Notes under the pieces: model-generated
Databases searched by the model: none
Told to the model about the DNA's origin: nothing
Seen by the model: only the letters and a program-made list of their open reading frames with translations
In this document: positions 7,280-13,268 of the stretch, in pieces
Numbering within the stretch: position 1 is the stretch's first letter
Layout of the letters: every line of letters starts with the position of its first letter
Program-made: the position numbers and the translations under genes
Origin: Marinosulfonomonas sp.
GTDB lineage: Bacteria; Pseudomonadota; Alphaproteobacteria; Rhodobacterales; Rhodobacteraceae
Length of the DNA stretch: 13,268 bases
Direction: 5' to 3'
NCBI GenBank assembly: GCA_015494385.1
Contig: WGBJ01000532.1
Span: 1 to 13,268, forward strand

Positions 7280-9514
7280 TTACCCCGCGAAATCAAACAG
7301 CTTTGACAGTGGCAATTCCCGTGCCCGTTTGCCCGTCAGGTCAAACAGCGCATTGGCCAGTGCGGGCATGGAGGGCGGTGTGCCCGGCTCCCCCACGCCG
7401 CCCATATGTGGATTGTTTTCAAGCACTTGCACTTCGGTCACAGGTGCCGTCCCCATCCGCAGCGCGTCATAGTCGGGGAAGTTTTCCTGCTCCACCTCGC
7501 CATTGGCAAAGGTAATTTCCCCATGCATGGCGGCGGACAACCCGTAAATCATTCCGCCTTCCATCTGCGCACGGATATTGCGCGGGTCCAGTGCCGTGCC
7601 AACATCACAGGCAATCCATGCCTTGGTGATGCGGATGCCATCATCGCTGTTGGCCACCTCGATCACCTGCGCCACCGGTGTGCCGAAGGACCACGTCACA
7701 GCCACCCCGCGCCCGATGCCATCCGGCGTTTTTCCGGTCCATCCCGACATATCCCGCACGGCCGCCAGCAGTTTGGCCGTAGGCGGGCTAAGCGGTGCGA
7801 TATGGTCAAAGCGAAATTGCAACGGGTCAGCCCCGGCGGCATGGGCCAATTCGTCAATAAAACTCTCGTGGAAAAACCCGTTGAAGGAATTGCCGACCGA
7901 GCGCCAGAACCCCACCGGCACATCCACATCCGCCAGATGCCCTGCAACGCGGTAATTGGCGATGTCATAGGGCTGGTTCGCGGCCCCTTCCACATGTGCG
8001 GGGTCCGGTCCGGGCGGGGCAAAGCCCATGATGCGTGACATCGACTGTTTCGTCACCGAAGGGGCGGCGATGCGGGCGTCAAACACCACCGCTTCGCCGT
8101 CCTTCACCGCCCCTTTCATCCGCGCGATGGCGGCGGGGCGGTAGAAATCATGGCGCATGTCCTCTTCGCGGCTCCACATCACTTTGACGGGGACATCCGG
8201 CATCGCCTTGGCCACTTTGGCGGCCAGAATGGCCACATCCGCTTCGGCCCTGCGGCCAAATCCGCCGCCCATGAACAGGGTGTGAACCGTGACCTGATCC
8301 GCCGACAGCCCGGCGGCATCGGCGGCTTTGTCGGCCAGCACCAGCGGCGCCTGATTGCCGCACCAGATTTCCAGCGCATCACCCGTGAAAAGTGCTGTGG
8401 CGTTCATCGGCTCCATCGTCGCATGGGCCAGATAGGGCACGCGGTATTCAGCGCTGATTTCTGTCGCGCCCTCGGGTATGAGTGATGTATCGCCCTCGTC
8501 ACGCAGGGTGGAATTGGGGGCCTCGTCCAGCGTTTTTTCAATCGCCGCGAACAGCCCGTCGGTGGTGGCGGGGTAGGGCGCGTCCTCCCAGTCAATATCC
8601 ACCGCATCCGCCGCCTGAAACGCCAGCCATGTGTTGCTGGCCACCACGGCAATGCCGTTGCCCAGATCAATCACCCGTTCCACACCGGCCATCTTTTCCG
8701 CTGTGCTGGCGTCATAGGATTTCATTCCGCCACCAAGGTGCGGGTTGATCCGCACTGTGGCGAACTTCATCCCCTCCAGCCGCACATCCGCGCCATATTG
8801 TGCGGTGCCGGTGGATTTCGCCACCATATCGACACGCGGCATGTCACGGCCCAGATACTTCCATTCCGATGACGGGCGCAGGATCACATCCTCGGGCGGG
8901 GCAATCTTCGCTGCCGCCTCGGCCAGCTCCGCATAGGCAATGGCGCTGCCGTCCGCTCCGATCACCTGCCCGTTTTCGGTGCGCAATGGGCCGGTTAACC
9001 GCTCTGCCGCCGCCAGTTTCAACGCCTCGCGCGCTGTGGCCCCCGCCAGACGCATCTTTTCAAAGGCGTCTATCGTAGCGGTCGAGCCGCCTGTGACCTG
9101 CAAGCCCAGTGTTTTTGGCACCACATCCATCGCATCGCGCACAAATTCCTGCCACGCGCTGCGCTTGCCGTCTTCGTATTCCGCATGTCCGGTGATCAGC
9201 TCCCCGTTGTAATAGGCCTGCGCCGCAGGGCCATGCAGCACACGCACGTCCTCCCACGCCACATCCAGCTCCTCGGCCACCAGAGCGGCCAGCATGCTTT
9301 GCACCCCCTGGCCCATCTCGGCGCGCGGCGCGATGATGGTCACGCCTTCCTGATCAATGATCAGATAGGGGTTCAGCGTCACCGCGCCCGCCTCGGGTTT
9401 CAGCGGGTTTTCCAGCGGCTTTTTTGACATGTAAACGCCAAAGGCCACGCCACCGGCCACAGCAGCCGAGGATACAATAAACGCGCGTCGGGTATACTTT
9501 TTAATCCGTCCCAT
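7280..9514 (-). CDS. Tat-exported molybdopterin oxidoreductase large subunit (isoquinoline 1-oxidoreductase beta / aldehyde oxidase type)
   Basis: A 744-residue molybdenum-binding subunit of the xanthine oxidase superfamily, closest in layout to IorB and the aldehyde dehydrogenases of acetic acid bacteria. It starts with a Tat signal (YTRRAFIVSSAAVAGGVAFG, residues 7-26), so the holoenzyme acts in the periplasm. Molybdopterin-contact features are PRAEMGQGVQSMLA (63-76), MGGGFGRRAE (415-424) and the catalytic glutamate E709 in GGVGEPGTPP. The ATG at 9514 is chosen because it lies two bases past the stop of the 2Fe-2S subunit gene and directly precedes the Tat signal, with a GGGGGGAA run upstream. 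An in-frame start at 9589 would place 25 residues inside the neighbouring gene. The substrate cannot be read from sequence: N-heterocycles or aldehydes are candidates. No XdhC-like maturation gene is in view. Confidence 0.9.
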   Translation of the reverse strand: MGRIKKYTRRAFIVSSAAVAGGVAFGVYMSKKPLENPLKPEAGAVTLNPYLIIDQEGVTIIAPRAEMGQGVQSMLAALVAEELDVAWEDVRVLHGPAAQAYYNGELITGHAEYEDGKRSAWQEFVRDAMDVVPKTLGLQVTGGSTATIDAFEKMRLAGATAREALKLAAAERLTGPLRTENGQVIGADGSAIAYAELAEAAAKIAPPEDVILRPSSEWKYLGRDMPRVDMVAKSTGTAQYGADVRLEGMKFATVRINPHLGGGMKSYDASTAEKMAGVERVIDLGNGIAVVASNTWLAFQAADAVDIDWEDAPYPATTDGLFAAIEKTLDEAPNSTLRDEGDTSLIPEGATEISAEYRVPYLAHATMEPMNATALFTGDALEIWCGNQAPLVLADKAADAAGLSADQVTVHTLFMGGGFGRRAEADVAILAAKVAKAMPDVPVKVMWSREEDMRHDFYRPAAIARMKGAVKDGEAVVFDARIAAPSVTKQSMSRIMGFAPPGPDPAHVEGAANQPYDIANYRVAGHLADVDVPVGFWRSVGNSFNGFFHESFIDELAHAAGADPLQFRFDHIAPLSPPTAKLLAAVRDMSGWTGKTPDGIGRGVAVTWSFGTPVAQVIEVANSDDGIRITKAWIACDVGTALDPRNIRAQMEGGMIYGLSAAMHGEITFANGEVEQENFPDYDALRMGTAPVTEVQVLENNPHMGGVGEPGTPPSMPALANALFDLTGKRARELPLSKLFDFAG

Positions 9515-9516
9515 GC

Positions 9517-9981
9517 CTATTCCCCCCGCATTTCGGAGGCCGCCGTCTTGATCGCCGCCCGTATCCGCCCATAGGTGCCACAGCGGCACAGATTGCCACT
9601 CATCGCCTCGTCAATCTCGGCATCAGAGGGCGCATTATTTGCGGCCAACAGCACCGCCGCCTGCATGATCTGCCCCGACTGGCAATAACCGCATTGCGCC
9701 ACCTGATGGGCCACCCACGCCTTTTGCAAAACATCCAGCGCATCCGGTGTGCCGATCCCCTCGATCGTGGTCACTTCGCCTGCCACATCTTCCAGCGCCA
9801 CCTGACAGGATCGCACCGCCTCGCCATCCATATGCACCGTGCAGGCGCCACAGGCCGAAACCCCGCAGCCGTATTTGGTGCCGCTCAGCCCCAGCTCATC
9901 GCGCAAAACCCAAAGCAAAGGCACATCACCGGGCAAATCAACATCAAACCGCTGTCCGTTTACAATCACCGAATATGCCAT
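9517..9981 (-). CDS. 2Fe-2S subunit of IorAB-type molybdenum hydroxylase
   Basis: A 154-residue iron-sulfur subunit of the xanthine oxidase superfamily (IorA/CoxS-like). It carries both expected [2Fe-2S] sites: the plant-ferredoxin type C39, C44, C47 and C59 ([14 protein letters not shown]), and the helical type C97, C100, C132 and C134 (CGYCQSGQ and [12 protein letters not shown]). It passes electrons from the molybdenum centre of the following subunit to an external acceptor. It has no signal peptide, so it must be carried through the Tat system with the large subunit. The ATG at 9981 follows an AGGGG by about seven bases. Two bases separate its stop from the large subunit ATG, so the pair is an operon. 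No FAD subunit is encoded, which suits an IorAB-type enzyme that donates to a cytochrome rather than NAD. Confidence 0.93.
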   Translation of the reverse strand: MAYSVIVNGQRFDVDLPGDVPLLWVLRDELGLSGTKYGCGVSACGACTVHMDGEAVRSCQVALEDVAGEVTTIEGIGTPDALDVLQKAWVAHQVAQCGYCQSGQIMQAAVLLAANNAPSDAEIDEAMSGNLCRCGTYGRIRAAIKTAASEMRGE

Positions 9982-10100
9982 CGCGCGCCCCTGTTTTCCT
10001 GCCTTCTGAACTTAACAGTTTAGCACGCGCCGCGCCCGAACAAAAGCACCATTCCCACCTTCTTCTTGGCCCAAATATCCGCGCCGCAGGCATTTCATGC
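9982..10100. other. Intergenic gap between kynU and the oxidoreductase operon
   Basis: This 119-base gap holds no gene. Near 10061-10080 it contains CTTCTTGGCCCAAATATCC, which resembles a short motif I recall recurring between genes in Rhodobacteraceae genomes; that is memory, not a search. A weak promoter for the downstream operon may be TTTTGT, 17 bases, TAAACT on the minus strand. I see no strong terminator hairpin for kynU. Confidence 0.3.
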
Positions 10101-11294
10101 TTACGTCACACGCGACTTTTGCCGGTATTCATCCCGATCCCACAAATCATTCTGCATCACATCGGCAATCACCGCCACCGCCGCATCCACATCCGCCGCG
10201 TCAATATAAAGCGGGGTAAAGCCAAAGCGCATGATGTCGGGCGCGCGAAAATCGCCAATCACACCACGGGCAATCAACGCCTGCATTGCCGGATAGCCAT
10301 GTTCAAACCGGAACGACACCTGCGAGCCGCGTTCCTTGCCATCCCGCGGGCTGGCCAGTGTCAGGGCGGGGCAGGTGGCCTCGACCCCGGCAATAAACCG
10401 GTCACACAGGGCGATTGATGTGCGGCGCACATCGATCATATCCGCCATGTCCCAAACGTCCAGCGCGGCCTCCAATGCGGCCAGTTGCAGAACCGGCGGG
10501 GTGCCAACCCGCATCCGCTCAATCCCCGCACCGGCAGTGTAATTCAGATCAAAAGCAAAGGGCGCGCTATGGCCCAGCCAGCCAGACAGCGCAGGGCGCA
10601 GCTGATCAGCATGACGCGGGGCGACATAGATAAAGGCAGGCGCACCGGGGCCGCCGTTCAGGTATTTATAGGTGCAGCCCACGGCGAAATCCGCCCCGAC
10701 ACCGGACAGGTCCACCGGCAAGGCCCCCGCCGAATGGGCCAGATCCCAGATCACCATCGCACCCGCCGCATGGGCCTGTTCTGTCAGCGCCTGCATGTCG
10801 TGCTTGCGCCCCGTGCGGTAATCGACCTCGGTCAGCATCAGCACGGCGACATCCTCGTTGATATGCGCCGCCACATCCCCGGGCGCAGGCGTGATCAACT
10901 GGTGCTGGCGGCCAAGCGAGCCTATCAGCCCTTCGGCCATATACAAATCCGTCGGAAAATTGCCATTGTCGGACAGGATCACCCGCCGGTCAGGCCGCAT
11001 TTCCAACGCGGCGGCCAGCGCCTGATAGACCTTGATCGACAGGGTGTCGCCCATCACCACATGCCCCGCCTCGGCCCCGATCAGCCGCGCGATACGGTCG
11101 CCAACGCGCATGGGTTGCTCCATCCATCCGGCGCGGTTCCAGCCGGTGATCAGCATCTCGCCCCATTCGTCCTGCATACACTGCTCCATCCGCGCCACGG
11201 CGGCTTTGGGTAGGGGGCCAAGCGAATTGCCGTCCAGATAGATCACCCCTTCGGGCAGGTGGAACATGGCTTTGGTGGCGGCAAAATCGGTCAT
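10101..11294 (-). CDS. kynU: Kynureninase
   Basis: PLP-dependent hydrolase that splits kynurenine into anthranilate and alanine in tryptophan breakdown, cytoplasmic. The 397 residues match bacterial kynureninases. Evidence in the protein: the N-terminal IYLDGNSLGPLP (18-29), the phosphate and ring-contact block NFPTDLYMAEG (112-122), D184 in VIWDLAHSAGALP, which pairs with the PLP ring nitrogen, and the Schiff-base lysine K210 in CTYKYLNGGPGAPAF. The C-terminal RFGFTPLYID is also typical. AGGAG about eight bases upstream supports the ATG at 11294. It follows the DUF523 gene by 36 bases on the same strand, so the two are probably co-transcribed. Tryptophan 2,3-dioxygenase and kynurenine formamidase, often its neighbours, are not in the window. 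Confidence 0.95.
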   Translation of the reverse strand: MTDFAATKAMFHLPEGVIYLDGNSLGPLPKAAVARMEQCMQDEWGEMLITGWNRAGWMEQPMRVGDRIARLIGAEAGHVVMGDTLSIKVYQALAAALEMRPDRRVILSDNGNFPTDLYMAEGLIGSLGRQHQLITPAPGDVAAHINEDVAVLMLTEVDYRTGRKHDMQALTEQAHAAGAMVIWDLAHSAGALPVDLSGVGADFAVGCTYKYLNGGPGAPAFIYVAPRHADQLRPALSGWLGHSAPFAFDLNYTAGAGIERMRVGTPPVLQLAALEAALDVWDMADMIDVRRTSIALCDRFIAGVEATCPALTLASPRDGKERGSQVSFRFEHGYPAMQALIARGVIGDFRAPDIMRFGFTPLYIDAADVDAAVAVIADVMQNDLWDRDEYRQKSRVT

Positions 11295-11330
11295 CGGGGG
11301 ACTCCTGTTATACAGGCCGGAGCTTAGGGG

Positions 11331-11819
11331 CTATTTGCAACCAAGCAAAGCGGCCAGTTCATCAATCTGTGTTTCATTCCACACCCTGATGCCGCGGCTT
11401 TGCAACAGCGCAGCTGTGACGCCCATGCCTGCCGTGCGATGGCCGTCAAACCGCCCCGCATAGATGTAGGAGGTGCCACAAGACGGGCTGCCATCGGTCA
11501 ACACAGCATGGCGGCAGGCGTATTGTCGGGCCAGCGCCAATGTGGCTTGCGCACCGGCCAGAAAGGCCCGCGTCACATCCCCGCCCGCATTGTCGAGGAT
11601 TCGCGCCTTGCCAGCCAGTACCTGCCCTGCATTTCCCCCTGCCTCGATCTCGGCGGGCAGGCGCGGGGTGGGCAGGCCACCGGCTACTTCTGGGCAATGG
11701 GGGATCAGGCGGCCCTCGGCCTGCCAGCGTGCCAGATTCGGGTTGGTAGACGTTTTCGCCCCGCCGTCATATCGCACGGGGTTGCCCGTCAGGCAGGCGC
11801 TGATCAATATCTTTTCCAT
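11331..11819 (-). CDS. DUF523 / TudS-like Fe-S protein (putative desulfidase)
   Basis: A 162-residue single-domain DUF523 protein. The family signature is clear: ISACLTGNPVRYDGGAK (6-22), HCPEVAGGLPTPR (41-53) and LTDGSPSCGTSYIY (107-120). In characterised TudS (2-thiouracil desulfidase) three cysteines hold a [4Fe-4S] cluster used to remove sulfur; C9, C42 and C114 are the likely equivalents here, and C102 is extra. Activity on thiouracil is a family inference, not shown. No signal peptide. The ATG at 11819 has no evident Shine-Dalgarno, and the predicted promoter (-10 at 11836-11841) leaves a leader of only about ten bases. It lies directly upstream of kynU, with which it probably forms an operon. 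Confidence 0.88.
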   Translation of the reverse strand: MEKILISACLTGNPVRYDGGAKTSTNPNLARWQAEGRLIPHCPEVAGGLPTPRLPAEIEAGGNAGQVLAGKARILDNAGGDVTRAFLAGAQATLALARQYACRHAVLTDGSPSCGTSYIYAGRFDGHRTAGMGVTAALLQSRGIRVWNETQIDELAALLGCK

Positions 11820-11835
11820 TGGAATTGCTTAGAAC

Positions 11836-11864
11836 ATATTAATCGCCAATCCCAGCCTGATCAA
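11836..11864 (-). promoter_or_regulatory. Predicted promoter for the DUF523-kynU unit
   Basis: On the minus strand TTGATC (11864-11859), 17 bases, then TAATAT (11841-11836). Four of six bases match the sigma70 consensus in each box, at ideal spacing. Transcription would start near 11829, leaving a leader of about ten bases before the ATG at 11819, consistent with the absence of a Shine-Dalgarno there. Confidence 0.5.
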
Positions 11865-11901
11865 AATCGCGTCATTGTGTTGCGATGCAGTCAAACCCAT
11901 C

Positions 11902-11930
11902 TTGGCCTGCTGCCAAAACCCCCCTATAAA
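11902..11930 (+). promoter_or_regulatory. Predicted promoter giving a leaderless or near-leaderless mRNA
   Basis: TTGGCC (11902-11907), exactly 17 bases, then TATAAA (11925-11930). Only eight bases separate the -10 box from the ATG at 11939, so the expected start of transcription is at or within a base or two of the A of ATG. No Shine-Dalgarno exists in the intervening CCGCCGCT. Confidence 0.55.
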
Positions 11931-11938
11931 CCGCCGCT

Positions 11939-12388
11939 ATGAAACAAATCGAACTCCCCCCCGTATGGCTTGCCGCGTTTATTGCAATCGCTTGGGCGCA
12001 ATCCACATATTTCCCGATGGGCCTGTCGTTCGGCCCTGTCTGGGCCGACCTGCTGGGCGGTATTCTGGTGGGCGGTGGCCTGTTGCTGATGCTGCTGGCG
12101 GTGGTCGAGTTTTACCGCCACAAAACCACCATCGTGCCACGTCGCGAAAGCAGCGCCTTTGTGCAGTCCGGCATTTACCGGCGCACACGCAACCCGATCT
12201 ATCTGGGGGATGCGCTGGTGCTGGCAGGGCTGATCCTGCGCTGGGATGCTGTGTTGTCCCTGCCCTTGATACCGATTTTCATCTGGGTGATCGAGAAACG
12301 CTTTATCGAAGGCGAGGAAAAACACCTGCGCCGCACCTATCGGGCGCAATGGGCAAAATACGAACGCAAGGTGCGGCGCTGGTTGTAA
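11939..12388 (+). CDS. Small integral membrane methyltransferase-like protein (isoprenylcysteine carboxyl methyltransferase / PEMT family)
   Basis: A 149-residue inner-membrane protein with hydrophobic segments at about 8-28, 36-57, 90-101 and 104-119. The family signature is GIYRRTRNPIYLGDALVLAG (78-97), followed by the acidic-basic tail EGEEKHLRRTYRAQWAKYERKVRRWL-type pattern with Glu-Glu at 126-127 and the closing YxxxVRRWL. ICMT/PEMT-fold proteins use S-adenosylmethionine; bacterial members of this size mostly have unknown substrates, so the activity is only inferred. The ATG at 11939 is favoured because the frame has no earlier credible start and the promoter lies immediately upstream; it lacks a Shine-Dalgarno. 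It is divergent from the DUF523 gene and convergent with the rhodanese gene. Confidence 0.82.
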   Translation: MKQIELPPVWLAAFIAIAWAQSTYFPMGLSFGPVWADLLGGILVGGGLLLMLLAVVEFYRHKTTIVPRRESSAFVQSGIYRRTRNPIYLGDALVLAGLILRWDAVLSLPLIPIFIWVIEKRFIEGEEKHLRRTYRAQWAKYERKVRRWL

Positions 12389-12450
12389 TCCGATACGTCG
12401 GAGCTGTTTTCTTTTAAAGAAAACAGACCGAAATCTTTGAAAGATTTCGG
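12389..12450. terminator. Three consecutive palindromes, probable bidirectional terminator
   Basis: Directly after the TAA of the methyltransferase-like gene come three inverted repeats: TCCGA-TACG-TCGGA (12389-12402), CTGTTTTCTTT-T-AAAGAAAACAG (12404-12426) and CCGAAATCTTT-G-AAAGATTTCGG (12428-12450). The last two are both 23 bases with perfect 11-base arms and share a CTTTnAAAG core. They fill the gap between two convergent genes, ending five bases from the rhodanese stop. The second arm also provides an A/T-rich run on both strands. Bidirectional termination is the natural reading; a repeated genomic element is possible. Confidence 0.7.
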
Positions 12451-12455
12451 GGTTA

Positions 12456-12968
12456 TCAGGCCGGATTCATCACGTCGTTCAGACGCTTTTCAATTTCTTC
12501 CTTTGTGCCTGGATAGGTGGGCAACCCGCGCGGGATCCAGCCTTTGCCGTTGCGACCACCTGCCATGCCTTCGGGGACATTGACCAGACCGGGGAAGCCC
12601 TGTTTGGTCAGCGCGTCAAACACATAGCCCGAACGGTTGCCGGTGCGGCAAATCACGGCAATGGGTTTTTCCGGATAGGTATTGCGCAGCTTTACCAGTG
12701 AATCGACAAAATCCTTTTGTGTCATATCCAGCGCAATCGCGCCTTCGCCGATACCGGTTTGGGCCCATTCGGGTGGGGTGCGGATATCGACCAGAATGAT
12801 GTCGCCCGCGACCGCTGCCATATGGGCCTCGGGCGGGGTCATGGTGGCTTCGCCTGCCTGAACAGGTGCTGCATTTAACGCAATTCCGGCGGCAACAGCC
12901 GCAATTGCTCCGGTCAAAAAGACGCGGCGGCTGGATTGCAGAAAGGGGCTGGTGACTTGGCCTTGCAT
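12456..12968 (-). CDS. Tat-exported single-domain rhodanese-like protein
   Basis: A 170-residue protein with a Tat signal (SSRRVFLTGAIAAVAAGIAL, residues 12-31, likely cleaved after VQA at 38) followed by one rhodanese domain. The domain shows VDIRTPPEWAQTGIGEGAIA (60-79) and the active loop CRTGNRS with catalytic C107. Rhodaneses carry persulfide sulfur; the exported location points to a periplasmic sulfur or thiol role, but the substrate is unknown. The ATG at 12968 is chosen because GGAG lies about eight bases upstream and the Tat signal begins right after it. A longer in-frame start at 13058 would add 30 residues with no Shine-Dalgarno and would overlap the promoter. The gene diverges from pntA. 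Confidence 0.88.
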   Translation of the reverse strand: MQGQVTSPFLQSSRRVFLTGAIAAVAAGIALNAAPVQAGEATMTPPEAHMAAVAGDIILVDIRTPPEWAQTGIGEGAIALDMTQKDFVDSLVKLRNTYPEKPIAVICRTGNRSGYVFDALTKQGFPGLVNVPEGMAGGRNGKGWIPRGLPTYPGTKEEIEKRLNDVMNPA

Positions 12969-12999
12969 TTGGTCTACTCCACATTGATGATACGCCTGA

Positions 13000-13029
13000 A
13001 GTATATGGGCGTTAAAGAACATATTGCAA
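13000..13029 (-). promoter_or_regulatory. Predicted rhodanese promoter
   Basis: On the minus strand TTGCAA (13029-13024), 18 bases, then TATACT (13005-13000). The -10 matches five of six consensus bases. It would start transcription near 12993, about 25 bases before the chosen ATG, and it supports that ATG over the longer start at 13058, which lies upstream of this promoter. Confidence 0.5.
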
Positions 13030-13033
13030 ATAG

Positions 13034-13071
13034 TGAATGTGGCGTTTAGCACTGACAAATGGTCACATTCA
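13034..13071. promoter_or_regulatory. Inverted repeat in the rhodanese / pntA divergent region
   Basis: Perfect 8-base arms TGAATGTG (13034-13041) and CACATTCA (13064-13071), 22 bases apart. The region drives two divergent genes and a pntA promoter should overlap it (a TGACA -35-like string lies at 13053-13057). It may be a regulator site, but an 8-base match over this distance could also be chance. Confidence 0.3.
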
Positions 13072-13095
13072 TGTGTAGACGCGCGTGGGGAAAAG

Positions 13096-13103
13096 AAGGA
13101 GGA
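13096..13103 (+). promoter_or_regulatory. Strong Shine-Dalgarno that fixes the pntA TTG start
   Basis: AAGGAGGA lies seven bases before the TTG at 13111. No ATG or GTG in frame is closer, and the protein homology begins exactly at this codon, so the rare TTG start is well supported. Confidence 0.8.
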
Positions 13104-13110
13104 ACTGGCT

Positions 13111-13268
13111 TTGAAAATCGGAACACCGAAAGAGGTTTTTGAAGGCGAGGCGCGGGTGGCGATGACCCCCGAAAGTGCGCTTCAGCTGCAAAAACTGGGG
13201 TATGACTGCCTGATCGAGGCAGGTGCAGGCAAGGCAGCCGGGTTCACCGATGCGGCCTATAAAGAGGC
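13111..13268 (+). CDS. pntA: NAD(P) transhydrogenase subunit alpha, N-terminal part
   Basis: The first 52 codons of the alpha subunit of the proton-translocating transhydrogenase, which moves hydride between NADH and NADP+ using the proton gradient and so supplies NADPH. The N-terminus reads (M)KIGTPKEVFEGEARVAMTP, the standard start of domain I, where the KE...E.RVA..P pattern is shared with alanine dehydrogenase. It continues with LQKLGYDCLIEAGAG and GFTDAAYKE. PntA is preferred over alanine dehydrogenase because of the VFEGEARVAMTP wording, but only the N-terminus is in view. Translation begins at TTG behind AAGGAGGA. The gene runs off the right edge; pntB would be expected next. Confidence 0.88.
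   Translation, partial: MKIGTPKEVFEGEARVAMTPESALQLQKLGYDCLIEAGAGKAAGFTDAAYKE

Noticed and set aside
9515..9589. Longer N-terminus for the molybdenum subunit
   Set aside because: It would overlap the 2Fe-2S gene by about 73 bases and put 25 residues before the Tat motif; the ATG at 9514 fits the signal peptide and the operon spacing.
10485..11213. A 242-codon plus-strand frame
   Set aside because: It is antisense to kynU, which carries the complete kynureninase active site; the product looks like reverse translation of coding DNA.
12969..13058. Longer N-terminus for the rhodanese
   Set aside because: It lacks a Shine-Dalgarno, crosses a good promoter match, and would place 30 odd residues before the Tat signal.

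Overview
The window looks like a chromosomal segment of an alphaproteobacterium, most likely Rhodobacterales (Roseobacter group). This rests on GC-rich codon use, the protein flavour (malate synthase G with a GlcG-like partner, an orphan IorAB-type oxidoreductase, PntA starting at TTG behind a strong Shine-Dalgarno) and intergenic palindromes of a type I associate with that order. Placement is by recall and inference; no database search was possible. I see no tRNA, rRNA, CRISPR array, phage gene or transposase gene.

Layout. 1-2514 (minus) is pepN, aminopeptidase N, cut at its C-terminus. Its last 70 bases in the window are not genuine continuation: they are an inverted near-copy of 308-377, which looks like a fold-back assembly chimera. 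2515-2792 is a divergent regulatory region with a clean inverted repeat. 2793-5371 (plus) is a translationally coupled pair, malate synthase G (glcB) and a GlcG/HbpS-like protein. 5484-6257 (plus) is a class I glutamine amidotransferase-like hydrolase of the PuuD type, and 6316-6759 (plus) a membrane-anchored monohaem cytochrome c. A palindromic, TA-flanked MITE-like element (6757-6872) abuts that gene and supplies its stop codon; a GC-rich hairpin follows.

From 6933 to 11819 everything is on the minus strand: a small secreted repeat protein (6933-7208), a two-gene oxidoreductase operon with a 2Fe-2S subunit (9517-9981) and a Tat-exported molybdenum subunit (7280-9514), kynureninase (10101-11294), and a DUF523/TudS-like Fe-S protein (11331-11819) just upstream of kynU. 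A compact divergent promoter region (11820-11938) separates these from a small membrane methyltransferase-like protein (11939-12388, plus). That gene converges with a Tat-exported rhodanese (12456-12968, minus) across three back-to-back palindromes. The window ends in the first 52 codons of pntA (13111 onward, plus).

Functionally this is mostly housekeeping and catabolism: peptide turnover, glyoxylate assimilation through malate synthase, gamma-glutamyl hydrolysis, tryptophan degradation, periplasmic redox chemistry and NADPH balance. I did not find a convincing new multi-gene system. The most notable items are the inverted fold-back at the left edge, the MITE-like element, the small repeat protein, and the very short or absent leaders predicted at 11820-11938.
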